A DNA stretch of 38,141 bases, taken from assembly GCF_027980145.1 (NCBI RefSeq), contig NZ_JAMZNK010000049.1:1-38141 (forward strand), given 5' to 3'. The stretch's first letter is position 1, and each line of letters begins with the position of its first letter. This document shows positions 30,442 to 38,141 of this stretch, one piece after another. A program made the position numbers and the translations under genes. The stretch comes from Flavobacterium azizsancarii (GTDB lineage Bacteria; Bacteroidota; Bacteroidia; Flavobacteriales; Flavobacteriaceae). Below the pieces are notes generated by a model that was not told the origin of the DNA, searched no databases, and saw only the letters and a program-made list of their open reading frames with translations.

Positions 30442-30846
30442 ATGAAACAAGTTGAAGCACCAAAAAACACTTTGAAATCTGCTTTCGCAAATCGTAAGAC
30501 AAAGGAAGTTGAAAAGCTTAAAGAAAATGATACAACACTATTTGTTGAAAAATTTGGTCAAGCGAAGTTAGACGAATGGAAAGAATTAGCCGGAGGGCGT
30601 AAGCTGATCTATTTAAAACACGAAAGTGATTTAGCAGTCTTAAGACCACCTACAGCAGACGATTTAGGTGACTATATGGAAGCTATTGGAACTAATGGAC
30701 TTAGTAAGGCAGTAACAATGGTCATGGAACAACTTTGGTTGGATGGTGACATTATTCTTATTGAAGACGAAGAAAAATTCATTTCTGTTTTCCTACAGAT
30801 AAATAACATCTTGGAAGGGAAGAAAGCCGAGTTTTTTCGCGCTTAG
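30442..30846 (+). CDS. Tail assembly chaperone, upstream frame (Mu gp41 position), 134 aa
   Basis: It sits between tube and tape measure, where tail phages encode a chaperone pair joined by translational frameshifting. The protein is soluble and helical with a C-terminal FLQINNILEGKKAEFFRA. A six-T run followed by CGC near the end is a recoding site (30832-30840). Most product should end at TAG 30844-30846; a minority should continue into the second frame and form a ~189-residue extended chaperone that binds the tape measure. Confidence 0.75.
   Translation: MKQVEAPKNTLKSAFANRKTKEVEKLKENDTTLFVEKFGQAKLDEWKELAGGRKLIYLKHESDLAVLRPPTADDLGDYMEAIGTNGLSKAVTMVMEQLWLDGDIILIEDEEKFISVFLQINNILEGKKAEFFRA
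30832..30840 (+). promoter_or_regulatory. +1 (or -2) frameshift site in the tail chaperone genes
   Basis: The zero frame reads GAG TTT TTT CGC GCT TAG. The following open frame is reached by moving +1 (or -2), so that UUU-C is re-paired as UUC and GCG becomes the next codon. Phe-tRNA on UUU can slip onto UUC, and CGC is expected to be a rare, slow codon in this AT-rich host. A -1 shift would stop after seven codons. Confidence 0.6.
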
Positions 30847-31012
30847 CAATAAAGGCATAAAAGATTGCCAGGATAAAAAAGCAGGATTAGACTATCTGAT
30901 TGTTTTTGGTAGTATGAAATTCGGAGCAAGTGCCCTTAAAGAATGGGGTGATGAAGCATTTTTTTACCGTACCGGTATTGCTTTAGAGTTGGCAAAAAAA
31001 GAGGAAAATTAA
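30839..31012 (+). CDS. Tail assembly chaperone, downstream frame (Mu gp42-type extension), 57 aa
   Basis: This open frame continues from the recoding site to TAA 31010-31012, three bases before the tape-measure start. It reads like natural protein (LDYLIVFGSMKFGASALKEWG) with no start codon at its beginning; the only ATG is internal, at SMKFG. The compact helical content is typical of the T-domain extension of tail chaperones (lambda GT). It is expected to be made only as part of the fusion. Confidence 0.65.
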   Translation, partial: ALSNKGIKDCQDKKAGLDYLIVFGSMKFGASALKEWGDEAFFYRTGIALELAKKEEN

Positions 31013-31015
31013 GTT

Positions 31016-32725
31016 ATGAATAATACGATTGAATTTGTTTTAAGAATGCGAGACATGATGAGCTCGAACATAACGCGAGTTGGTTCGACCTCACAGTCCG
31101 TATTTAATAGAATGAGTCAGTCTGCTAATCAAATGACAGGACGAAACAGAGTTTTAGGAATGAGCTTTTCCGAGCTACAGACTAAAATTAGGCAAGTTGA
31201 AGACGTCATAAGTAGAAGTACTATTCCGAGTCAAATCGCTGAAGCCCGCCGTGAACTTGCCGCTTTGCAACGACAGTCTGCCAGTCATATTGGAAACACA
31301 AATAGTGGGGCTCAAAGCGGTTCCAGTGGCATTGGTGTTGGAGGTGTTGCAATAGGTTCAATGATTGGAAATTTAGCATCCAAAGGAGCGACAATGCTTA
31401 TGGGGGCGGTTACATCTGGAATTGGTGAAATGATTACCCAAAGCATGCAAAAAGAGCAGGCAATTACTGGGTTAACCACCTTTTTAGGTAAAAAGGGTGC
31501 GACAGATGCTTATAAAAACATAAGGGCTGATGCTAACGCCACACCTTATGATACGGCCTCTCTTTTAGAAGTTAATCGCTCTTTGATTTCAGCGGGTTTA
31601 AATGCCAAATCAGCGCGAACTGACACGTTAAATTTAGCCAATGCTGTCTCTGCGGTTGGCGGAGGCAATGATGTTCTATCGAGAATGGCTGCTAATATGC
31701 AGCAAATTAAAACTGTGGGTAAAGCGACGGCCATGGATATTCGTCAATTTGGAATTGCCGGTATTAATATTTATGCAATGTTGGCACGTTCTACAGGGAA
31801 AAGTATTGCCCAGGTAAAAGAAATGGAAGTTACCTACGAGGATCTTGCAAAATCACTCGCGATGTCGAATTCTAAAGGAGGCATTTACGAGGGAGCAATG
31901 GACGCACAAGGAAAAACTAAATCTGGAAAATGGAATACTGTTAAAGATAATTTCAGCACTGCTGCATCTGATTTAGGTGACGCATTTTCACCTGTGATAA
32001 ATAAGTTCCTTGATATGGGAATAAAATTTGCCGACGGTATTGGTCCAATGATTGAAAGAGCACAGCCGTATATAGATTCATTTTCTAATAGTATTGGGAA
32101 AGGTGTCGATTATGTAACCGATTTGATTAGCGGCACCGGTAAATGGAGTGAATGGGTTGCAATAGCAAAAAACCACTTTAATATTATGTGGCCAATTATT
32201 CAAAACATAGCCGTTAAGCTTTGGGAGTTTGTGAGTAGAATTGTCGAGTTTGTGCGAAAAAGCGAAATTTTAAAGGACGTATTCAAATTTATTGGCTGGT
32301 ACATGAAAAATATTGGTGCTGCTATAGGCCTTGTTTTAGATGGTATTTTATGGGTGTGGGATAATCTGGTGGAACCAATTTTAAATAAAATTGAAGCATT
32401 TTACAAGTGGATAAAAGGTAATACTACCATAAATGTAAAAGGTACAAAAACCTTAATTGCACCGAAAAAGCCAAAAGGCGAAAGTCCTGAAGATTCACCA
32501 TTAGGGGCAGGTGGTGCATTAGTTTCCTCAAATGCATCCTCTGGAAAAGCAGCGGGTACAACCGTTGCCGGAGCGGGTCCGAAAGTCGTTAATATTCACG
32601 TAGGAAAGTTTTTCGAGAACCTGCAATTTACAACTATGAATGCGAATGAATCAGCAAATGAGATCGAGCGTGTAGTAATGGAATGTTTTGCCAGGGTAGT
32701 ATATAATGGTTCTAAAACAGTTTAA
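31016..32725 (+). CDS. Tail tape measure protein, 569 aa
   Basis: A long helical protein directly after the chaperone genes, with hydrophobic Gly-rich segments (GVGGVAIGSMIGNLASKGA, about residue 103 on), helical N-terminal SELQTKIRQVEDVISRS, a tape-measure-typical central region (FGIAGINIYAMLARSTGKS), and aromatic membrane-like segments (FKFIGWYMKNIGAAIGLVLDGILW). It sets tail length; at about 1.5 angstrom per residue, 569 residues imply a tail of roughly 85 nm. The C-terminal 80 residues are Gly/Ala/Lys-rich and may be trimmed. Confidence 0.85.
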   Translation: MNNTIEFVLRMRDMMSSNITRVGSTSQSVFNRMSQSANQMTGRNRVLGMSFSELQTKIRQVEDVISRSTIPSQIAEARRELAALQRQSASHIGNTNSGAQSGSSGIGVGGVAIGSMIGNLASKGATMLMGAVTSGIGEMITQSMQKEQAITGLTTFLGKKGATDAYKNIRADANATPYDTASLLEVNRSLISAGLNAKSARTDTLNLANAVSAVGGGNDVLSRMAANMQQIKTVGKATAMDIRQFGIAGINIYAMLARSTGKSIAQVKEMEVTYEDLAKSLAMSNSKGGIYEGAMDAQGKTKSGKWNTVKDNFSTAASDLGDAFSPVINKFLDMGIKFADGIGPMIERAQPYIDSFSNSIGKGVDYVTDLISGTGKWSEWVAIAKNHFNIMWPIIQNIAVKLWEFVSRIVEFVRKSEILKDVFKFIGWYMKNIGAAIGLVLDGILWVWDNLVEPILNKIEAFYKWIKGNTTINVKGTKTLIAPKKPKGESPEDSPLGAGGALVSSNASSGKAAGTTVAGAGPKVVNIHVGKFFENLQFTTMNANESANEIERVVMECFARVVYNGSKTV

Positions 32726-32726
32726 T

Positions 32727-33368
32727 ATGAGCACAAATACGGCATTTGATCTTTTAAAATTATACAAAACCTACTTTGCAAATTCACCATATTTCGTCTC
32801 ACCAAAAGATTCTCAGGAACCTACAACGAAAGAAATAGGTTATTCGATAACTACCGAAAACCCTAGACCACAAGGTAGTATTGATTACTCGAGTAAGAAT
32901 ATTGCTTTTAATAAAATTGGAGCTTATGGTCAGGCGATTTGGTTTCCTATTACTCTTAAAACAACAATTAAGAAAGGAAGTCAAACAGAGACAATACAGA
33001 TTGAAATTGAAGCCTGTACAGTGGGGGTTAATTTAATGAAAGAATTAATTAGAACACCAGTAAGCGAGCGCAAAGGAAAGGTAAAAGAGTGCTTTGCAAT
33101 TGATGATTATCGTTTTACTATAAAAGGTTTTTTAATTGGCAAAAACAGGTTGGTTCCTGAAGAACAAATTAGCCGATTAAAAAAGATTTTTGAGAGTACT
33201 GAATATGTGGAACTACATGGAGGCTATCCTGAAATATTTCTTGAAGATAGTTGTCACGTTGCAATTAGCACTTTGGATTTTCCTGAAGTTCAAGGAAAAG
33301 CAGTTTGGATTCGCCCTTTTACAATGACTTTAGAAACTGATTATATCGAAGATTTAATAATTAAATAG
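32727..33368 (+). CDS. Baseplate/tail protein at Mu gpN position, 213 aa
   Basis: The frame opens at 32706 inside the tape-measure gene, but ATG 32727, one base after its stop, is the likely start (MSTNTAFDLL). The protein has strand-rich parts (KIGAYGQAIWFPITLKT, IQIEIEACTVGVNLMKE, YRFTIKGFLIG) and a C-terminal FPEVQGKAVWIRPF segment. I recognise it as a conserved protein of Bacteroidetes Mu-like phages (DUF6046-type pattern). It lies between tape measure and hub, where Mu has gpN, a distal tail protein. Confidence 0.6.
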   Translation: MSTNTAFDLLKLYKTYFANSPYFVSPKDSQEPTTKEIGYSITTENPRPQGSIDYSSKNIAFNKIGAYGQAIWFPITLKTTIKKGSQTETIQIEIEACTVGVNLMKELIRTPVSERKGKVKECFAIDDYRFTIKGFLIGKNRLVPEEQISRLKKIFESTEYVELHGGYPEIFLEDSCHVAISTLDFPEVQGKAVWIRPFTMTLETDYIEDLIIK

Positions 33369-34355
33369 ATGTTTTACTTAACTAGCGATATCACAATTGG
33401 AGAATACACAAAGATTAAACCCTCAAAAGTTAGTTGGAAAACTGATGTAAATAGTTTTACTGATACCTGCACGATTGACTTACCAAGGATTAAATATTTG
33501 GCAAATACTAAGACGATAACGGAAGATCAGCAAGAGCCAAATGAGCGTAAGGAATATCTTTTTAAAGAAAATGATAAAATTAGTATAGCATTGGGTTACG
33601 ATGGAAACAATGTGAAACGATTTGAGGGATTTATCAAACGGGTAAACATGTCTATTCCTGTGAAAATTGAGTGTGAAGGATATAGTTACTTATTGTATGA
33701 TATCATTTTTAATAAAACCTACTCAAATGTAACCGTTAAACAATTACTTACTGATCTATGCTCAGGGACTGAAATCGTATTATCTCCTGAAATGCCAAAC
33801 ATTCCCTTAACGAATGTACGCTTTAAAAATGCAACCGGAATCCAAGTGTTGGAATGGCTTAAAAAGGAGGTTCATTTAGCTGTTTATTTCAATTTTAATG
33901 AGTTATATGTCGGTACTCAATTCGGTAAAAAAGGCAAAACAGTAAAACTGCGTTTAGGATGGAATACGATTAAAGACGATGACTTTAAAAAACGTATTGT
34001 AGATAAAAATGTTAGAATCGTTATTCAGGAAAAGAGTGGTGACGGTGCTGTGAAACGCACAAAATCTGACGCGAATAAATACAGTAATGAGAAACTACTT
34101 AAAATAAAAGCTGGTATTCCTGCTGATTTATTAAAACAAATTGCAAACAGATTACAAACCAAAAGCAATTATAACGGATACGAAGGTACTATCACTACAT
34201 TTTTAGAGCCATCAGTAAACAAAGGAGATATTGCAGAAATAGACGGATACAAGTATCCCGAAAAATCAGGTAGCTTTTTTATTGAAAATGTTTCGGGTGA
34301 GTTTGGAGCTTCCGGAGGAAGGCAAACAATTCAATTAGGTTTTATAACATCATAA
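33369..34355 (+). CDS. Baseplate hub protein, Mu gp44 / gpD-like, 328 aa
   Basis: The N-terminal half has the pattern of the tail-hub/late control D fold: SWKTDVNSFTDTCTIDLP (residues ~22-39), NDKISIALGYDG, FEGFIKRVN, then a second barrel with VKQLLTDLCSGT. The C-terminal part (YNGYEGTITTFLEPSVNKGD and YFIENV-like strands ending in IQLGF) closes the hub ring. It would form the trimer under the tape measure that carries the spike. It is adjacent to the upstream gene with no gap. Confidence 0.75.
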   Translation: MFYLTSDITIGEYTKIKPSKVSWKTDVNSFTDTCTIDLPRIKYLANTKTITEDQQEPNERKEYLFKENDKISIALGYDGNNVKRFEGFIKRVNMSIPVKIECEGYSYLLYDIIFNKTYSNVTVKQLLTDLCSGTEIVLSPEMPNIPLTNVRFKNATGIQVLEWLKKEVHLAVYFNFNELYVGTQFGKKGKTVKLRLGWNTIKDDDFKKRIVDKNVRIVIQEKSGDGAVKRTKSDANKYSNEKLLKIKAGIPADLLKQIANRLQTKSNYNGYEGTITTFLEPSVNKGDIAEIDGYKYPEKSGSFFIENVSGEFGASGGRQTIQLGFITS

Positions 34356-34357
34356 TA

Positions 34358-34849
34358 ATGGCAACAGAAGAACAAATAAGACAAGCTCTTGAAAGAATGG
34401 CCAAAGGTTTAGGACCAGCTGTGAGTAACATTGCTAAAGTCAAATCTGTTGATGAAACAAAGGCTTTGTGCGTTCTCGTTGATGAAGATGGACAGGAAAT
34501 ATTAGACGTTAGACTTCGGCCGGTTCTTTCGAATAAAAAAAGTTTTATCCTGGTGCCGAAAGTAGATAGTTTCGTTTTGGCCGTTCGTGTGGAAGATGAC
34601 GATGACTGGATGGTTATTGCCGCAGACGAAGTTACTAAAGTTGGTTACTATGTTGGAGAAACACTTTTTGAACTAACAGATAAGGTTCATATTTCGGCCG
34701 GTGGTGAAAACTTAGCAGATTTAATTGATGATTTGTTTACTGCCATAGGGAATATGGTTTTTACCACAAATGCAGGTCCTACAATTAATCTTGTAAACAA
34801 ATTAGAATTTGAAGGACTAAATCAAAAATTTAAAAGCCTTTTAATATGA
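34358..34849 (+). CDS. Baseplate spike-like protein, Mu gp45/gpV position, 163 aa
   Basis: After a short helix (residues 1-22), ISNIAKVKSVD-type strands and FILVPKVDSFVLAV form an OB-fold-like domain, followed by a beta segment (LFELTDKVHISAGGENLADL), consistent with the membrane-piercing spike of contractile tails. The usual repetitive C-terminal needle is short or missing; the next small gene has a Gly/Thr/Ala-rich end that may supply the tip. The two genes overlap by 4 bases. Confidence 0.65.
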   Translation: MATEEQIRQALERMAKGLGPAVSNIAKVKSVDETKALCVLVDEDGQEILDVRLRPVLSNKKSFILVPKVDSFVLAVRVEDDDDWMVIAADEVTKVGYYVGETLFELTDKVHISAGGENLADLIDDLFTAIGNMVFTTNAGPTINLVNKLEFEGLNQKFKSLLI

Positions 34850-35064
34850 GTTTAAACAAAGAAAAATTAGTAGAAGATTTGAGTAAAGTTTTTACAAGAG
34901 AACAATCGGAAGAGGTAAGCGCTGATAAGTCAATAGAAAGATTAGTTAACGGAATTGCAAGTGCTGTTGATGTTTTTGTAAAATCAGGACAAGTAAATGT
35001 TACTGTTTCGACAACAGGGTCAGCAACTGCACAAACAGGAGCCGGAACCGGAAATATAACATAG
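34846..35064 (+). CDS. Small protein with Gly/Thr-rich tip, 72 aa
   Basis: A helical N-terminus (LVEDLSKVFTREQSEEV) is followed by a short beta, low-complexity C-terminus (VNVTVSTTGSATAQTGAGTG). It overlaps the spike gene by 4 bases and precedes the gp25-like gene by one base. A role as spike tip or spike-associated protein is possible from position; it is not a recognised PAAR protein because the expected Pro/His metal motif is absent. Confidence 0.55.
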   Translation: MSLNKEKLVEDLSKVFTREQSEEVSADKSIERLVNGIASAVDVFVKSGQVNVTVSTTGSATAQTGAGTGNIT

Positions 35065-35065
35065 T

Positions 35066-35359
35066 ATGCCTAAAGATATTTTATTAAATGACGATTTAGA
35101 TTTACGAATAATAAACGGCGATTTTGTTGTTGGAGAAAGCACTTCCCAACATCAAAAAATGTTAATTCTGAGCGATAAAGGCGAGTTTAAAGAAGTGCCA
35201 ATGCGTGGTGTGGGCTCACGCAGGTTTTTGGAAGATGACACGCCAGATAATTTAGCGAGAGAAATTCGACAGGAGTTTTATACTGATGGAATGATCGTAA
35301 ATAAAATAAAAATCGAGAGTGATTTGACTATCCAAATTGACGCTAATTATAATGAATAA
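35066..35359 (+). CDS. Baseplate wedge protein, T4 gp25 / Mu gp46-like, 97 aa
   Basis: DILLNDDLDLRIINGDFVVGES, then MRGVGSRRFLEDDTPDNLAR, form the usual gp25/gpW outline: an N-terminal strand pair naming the D-L-x-I-x-x-G-D-F motif, a Gly-x-Gly loop and a following helix, with a C-terminal strand. It links the hub to the sheath-initiating wedges. Size is normal for the family. Confidence 0.75.
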   Translation: MPKDILLNDDLDLRIINGDFVVGESTSQHQKMLILSDKGEFKEVPMRGVGSRRFLEDDTPDNLAREIRQEFYTDGMIVNKIKIESDLTIQIDANYNE

Positions 35360-35361
35360 TT

Positions 35362-35664
35362 ATGAAAACAGAAACGGCATTAGTACTACAATCTTGGTTT
35401 GATTTGTCAAACCAATATACAGGAAGCGTGACCAATGCTTATGAAATTGCTTATGCAAATGGACGATCCATAACTGATGAAATTACACCAGGAGAAAAAA
35501 TAATAATCCCCGCTAATATTTCTATCGATAATAAGGCACTTATTTTTTTACAGGGAAAGAAAATAGTACCTGCAACTGGAGCGAGAAAAGCAGATTTAGA
35601 CATTTTAAATCCTGTCTTAGGAATTGGTACAATGGAAATAGAATCAACATTTATAGTGAGATAA
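35362..35664 (+). CDS. LysM-like baseplate protein, 100 aa
   Basis: Residues ~6-50 (VLQSWFDLSNQYTGSVTNAY, then AYANGRSITDEITPGEKIIIP) form a LysM-like fold ending in the P-G-x-x-x-x-I-P motif. Small LysM proteins join hub and wedge in contractile tails and may touch peptidoglycan during infection. The second half is unassigned. It is placed between gp25-like and J-like genes. Confidence 0.7.
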   Translation: MKTETALVLQSWFDLSNQYTGSVTNAYEIAYANGRSITDEITPGEKIIIPANISIDNKALIFLQGKKIVPATGARKADLDILNPVLGIGTMEIESTFIVR

Positions 35665-35665
35665 A

Positions 35666-36508
35666 ATGGCAAGAACAGTTATAGAAATAGAGAATAATAT
35701 TTTTAATAAAATAGCTAATGATGAAAGGCTTACTGCCCTTAGCTCAGTAAGTAAAGTGGCAATATATCGACTCTTTGTTTTCGTTGTGGCTTATTCAATT
35801 TTCATTTTAGAAAATTTATTTGATACACATGAAAAGGAAATTAACGAAAAAATATTTAGTCAAAAAACTGGTCGTTTACCCTGGTACAAAACAATGGCAT
35901 TGACTTATCAATATGGATTCGATTTAGTACCTGATAAAGATTATTTTGATAATGGTAATGCTTCAGATGAGGAAATCGAAGCTTCAAAAATTATAAAATA
36001 TGCCGCTGTAAACGAGGCAGAAGATTTTAGTCGAATAATTGTAAAAATTGCTGGTGAAAAAGATGGAAAGCTTTCTGATTTTGATGACCCGTCGCAAGTG
36101 GAAGCCATAGAGGCATATTTTGAAGAGATAAAAGTTGCAGGAACAGATCTTACAATTATTAATTATAAAGCAGACCAGTTGTATTTAAAGATGCAAATAC
36201 AAAGGGATGTCCTTATCCTTGATCAAAACGGGATGAGTAAATTAAATGCTAATTACCCAGTCGTGGATGCTTTAAGGCAATTTATGAAAGAATTAGATTT
36301 TAATGGAAAATTAAGATTGTCGGCCTTAGTAGATAAAGTGCAATTAGTGCCGGGAGTAATTGATGCAACTTTAATAGGCGCGCAAAGTTCATGGATTGAT
36401 CCTGATCTTAACGGTTACGGAGTGCCTCAGCCAATTTTCATATCCAAAGTAGCTGAAAGTGGATATTATGAGATAGTAACCTTTGATGATATTGAGTATG
36501 TGGTTTGA
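35666..36508 (+). CDS. Baseplate J-like protein, Mu gp47 position, 280 aa
   Basis: A helical N-terminus with a hydrophobic stretch (AIYRLFVFVVAYSIFILE) leads to a central domain (FSRIIVKIAGEKDGKLSDFD) and a C-terminal part with VVDALRQFMKELDFNGKLRL and LVDKVQLVPGVIDATL, the pattern by which baseplate J/gp47 proteins are recognised. It forms the wedge arms. It is shorter than Mu gp47 (~360), so the middle domain may be reduced. The following gene starts inside its end. Confidence 0.72.
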   Translation: MARTVIEIENNIFNKIANDERLTALSSVSKVAIYRLFVFVVAYSIFILENLFDTHEKEINEKIFSQKTGRLPWYKTMALTYQYGFDLVPDKDYFDNGNASDEEIEASKIIKYAAVNEAEDFSRIIVKIAGEKDGKLSDFDDPSQVEAIEAYFEEIKVAGTDLTIINYKADQLYLKMQIQRDVLILDQNGMSKLNANYPVVDALRQFMKELDFNGKLRLSALVDKVQLVPGVIDATLIGAQSSWIDPDLNGYGVPQPIFISKVAESGYYEIVTFDDIEYVV

Positions 36509-36983
36509 CATTAATTGGGACGTCTTGGTGGTTAACCTGACACCCACTTTTTTGCGAAAACCTGCACTAATAGCATATGCAAATGCATTAGTTAGTCAAG
36601 TACAATCATTGCATTACAAATGGTATAATTGGCGAATAGATAACATTTATAAGATTGAGCACACTTGGCAAGTATGCTATTTAAGAGGTTCTCTAAATGA
36701 CAAATTTGACCCAATAGAGCGGCGCATTTACATTGGTAATGGCTTGCTGTATGAAACGCAATATATATTCACAGAAGCTGAAGAGCAAGACGTTTGGCTC
36801 GAAACAGAATCAGAACCGGAAACTATTTGGCTCAGAACTGAATCAGAAACGGCTGACACAGGTTTGGACTTCATTGTTTATGCTCCCGAAGAAATCTACA
36901 AAACTCAGTTAGATGCATTACATGCACACGTTAAATTTTATAAAGCTGGCGGAAAACGCTATAATATTTTTATAGATGAATAA
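36498..36983 (+). CDS. Baseplate end protein, Mu gp48 position, 161 aa
   Basis: The frame opens earlier (TTG 36483), but ATG 36498 (MWFDINWDVLVVNLTPTFLR) gives the familiar W-x-x-x-x-x-x-x-P-x-x-L-R start of this protein in Bacteroidetes phages and overlaps the J-like gene by 11 bases. A duplicated motif VWLETESEPETIWLRTESET occupies residues ~100-119. It would complete the baseplate and hold the fibres. The start of the fibre gene overlaps its end by 8 bases. Confidence 0.6.
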   Translation: MWFDINWDVLVVNLTPTFLRKPALIAYANALVSQVQSLHYKWYNWRIDNIYKIEHTWQVCYLRGSLNDKFDPIERRIYIGNGLLYETQYIFTEAEEQDVWLETESEPETIWLRTESETADTGLDFIVYAPEEIYKTQLDALHAHVKFYKAGGKRYNIFIDE

Positions 36984-37782
36984 ATCAAATTACATACTAA
37001 CGGGGGGATATCCATTAAAAGCCGAAAGATTGCAGGAAATGCAAACAGCTTACCAAATATTAAATGCTTTTGGTTCTTTGGCTGGTAACTTAACTATTAT
37101 TTCAGGTTGTGAAATCGTCGGAACTACTGTAAAAAATGGATTTGTCTACATAGACAATGAATTGTTAGAATTTAGAGAAGCTGATGTAAATGTAGATTCG
37201 AAAGTTACTATTATCGAAGAGGCAGTAAATAAAGCCTTTAAAAACGGTGTAGTAAAACAAGTTCATACAATACGTTATGCAACATTTGGTACTTCTGAAG
37301 TTTCTTGGCCGTGGTCAGATTTTGTCAAACCTCTTGAAACTAAATCTCTAAAAGGATTGCTCGAGGGAATTTTCACCAGGCTAATTGCAGCCGAAACCAA
37401 GTTAGAAACAATTGAGCAGGGAGCACAGAAAAATGTACAGGCTGATTGGAATGTTACCGATGTTCTTTCAGCTGCTTATATCAAAAATAAAATATCGTTC
37501 ACTTCTCCATTTTTACGCAAGTCAGTATTTAATATTGGAAACGTGGGTAGCGCAGGTAATGTAAATGATACAAAAATGACTGTTTCATTCCCTACTGTAA
37601 ATACTTCGAATTACATGGTTCTGGGAGCACTTCGAGGTCGAAGCTCTAATTGGAATGATGACAATGATGTGTTTTGGACTTATGGCAACGAACAGGCGAC
37701 TTCTTTCGAAATATACCTTCGAGAAATAGTAGCGAACGAACAGAATTTGAAATTTTACTATGTATTAATACCACTCGACTAA
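36976..37782 (+). CDS. Tail fibre or fibre-attachment protein, 268 aa
   Basis: An N-terminal ~100-residue attachment region (GGYPLKAERLQEMQTAYQIL, and a strand-rich ENGFVYIDNELLEF-like part) is followed by a short helical coiled region (RLIAAETKLETIEQGAQKN, a common shaft sequence of phage fibres) and a C-terminal beta domain (TSNYMVLGALRGRSSNWNDD). It likely contributes to host recognition. The stop shares its last base with the next start. Confidence 0.65.
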   Translation: MNKSNYILTGGYPLKAERLQEMQTAYQILNAFGSLAGNLTIISGCEIVGTTVKNGFVYIDNELLEFREADVNVDSKVTIIEEAVNKAFKNGVVKQVHTIRYATFGTSEVSWPWSDFVKPLETKSLKGLLEGIFTRLIAAETKLETIEQGAQKNVQADWNVTDVLSAAYIKNKISFTSPFLRKSVFNIGNVGSAGNVNDTKMTVSFPTVNTSNYMVLGALRGRSSNWNDDNDVFWTYGNEQATSFEIYLREIVANEQNLKFYYVLIPLD

Positions 37783-38141
37783 TGGCAACACTCGCAGAAA
37801 TATACGATTGGTTTATGACGGGCAAAAAGCCAACGCAAGCCCAGTTTTGGGCAACGTTTGGAAGTTTCCGATTGAAAGGTGATTCAATACCGCAGAGCGA
37901 TATAACAAACCTTTCTAATACTCTAAATGCAAAGGCTGAAAAATCCCAGTTTGATGCGCACAAAAACGACCCGAATGCACATCCTGAAATAATTACAAAA
38001 GCCAAATTTATTCAAGTGGGAGAATTGTCTATTTATAAGCATCCCACAAATGCTGACCCTGCAAAAAAATATGTACTTGAAGTAAATGACCTTGTACTTG
38101 GCTTTGTAGATCAATCTTGGATAAATGGTTATTACATCGGC
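37782..38141 (+). CDS. Tail fibre protein, N-terminal part (cut by window edge)
   Basis: ATG 37782 opens a frame with no stop before the right edge (120 codons). The start IYDWFMTGKKPTQAQFWATF is the common N-terminal attachment motif of Bacteroidetes fibre proteins (W-F-x-T-G-K-x-P-T-x-x-Q-F). It continues as repeated short shaft units (LSNTLNAKAEKSQFDAHKND). The receptor-binding end lies outside the window. Confidence 0.75.
   Translation, partial: MATLAEIYDWFMTGKKPTQAQFWATFGSFRLKGDSIPQSDITNLSNTLNAKAEKSQFDAHKNDPNAHPEIITKAKFIQVGELSIYKHPTNADPAKKYVLEVNDLVLGFVDQSWINGYYIG

Larger units (their letters stand above)
7250..38141 (+). mobile_element. Mu-like transposable prophage (left ~31 kb; right end outside window)
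   Basis: The module set is that of a transposable contractile-tailed phage: S24 repressor, MuA DDE transposase, MuB ATPase, DUF3164, gp27/gp28-type terminase, DUF935 portal, MuF, gpG, prohead protease/scaffold, capsid, sheath, tube, and baseplate proteins in the gp44-gp48 order. The left boundary is placed at the first TGTACAAT motif (7250) because transposable phage ends begin with 5'-TG and this copy lies outside the other repeats. The boundary is inferred; the true end could be anywhere in 7230-7345. The window ends inside the tail-fibre genes. Confidence 0.85.

Overview
The window is low-GC DNA from a Bacteroidetes bacterium, most probably Flavobacterium or a close relative. The evidence is the TAnnTTTG-type promoter boxes, lipoproteins with short lipoboxes, DUF4142 and XAC2610-like proteins, and the style of the phage proteins. 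Positions 1 to about 7250 are chromosome. From about 7250 to the right edge it is the left ~31 kb of a Mu-like transposable prophage whose right end lies outside the window.

Chromosomal part: small hypothetical genes, a GIY-YIG protein, a frameshifted gene (2066-2432), a lipoprotein, an XAC2610-like secreted protein, a DUF4142 lipoprotein with a strong terminator, a block of REP-like hairpins, and a Tat-exported amidohydrolase with an AraC-type regulator upstream on the same strand. The phage appears to sit about 24 bp upstream of the AraC gene.

Phage control and transposition: the left end carries a cluster of TGTAC(C/A)ATT repeats, probably transposase sites. A divergent control region with paired operators separates a self-cleaving S24 repressor (minus strand) from the early operon (plus strand). 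That operon encodes a small Ner/Cro-like protein, MuA (DDE), MuB (AAA), a second P-loop ATPase, a DUF3164 protein and about a dozen small genes. An accessory cassette (about 16.6-18.05 kb) follows.

Phage structure: the packaging/head-completion block (small terminase, TerL, gp36-like connector, portal, MuF, gpG-like, tail terminator-like) is on the minus strand, 24899 down to 18302. Protease/scaffold, capsid, lysis (CHAP endolysin, unimolecular spanin) and the contractile tail (sheath, tube, chaperones, tape measure, hub, spike, gp25-like, LysM, J-like, gp48-like, fibres) are on the plus strand from 25046. The two blocks diverge from 24900-25045.

The main finding is at the portal/MuF junction. 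The MuF frame has no usable start codon, is offset -1 from the portal, and is reached at an in-register T TTT TTC heptamer, six bases before a perfect 7-bp hairpin holding the portal stop codon in its loop. This predicts a -1 programmed frameshift making a ~903-residue portal-MuF fusion with a C-terminal HEFGH metallopeptidase domain. A second recoding site with the same U6C run, in another register (+1 or -2), joins the two tail-assembly chaperone frames. The window therefore appears to use recoding in both head and tail assembly.
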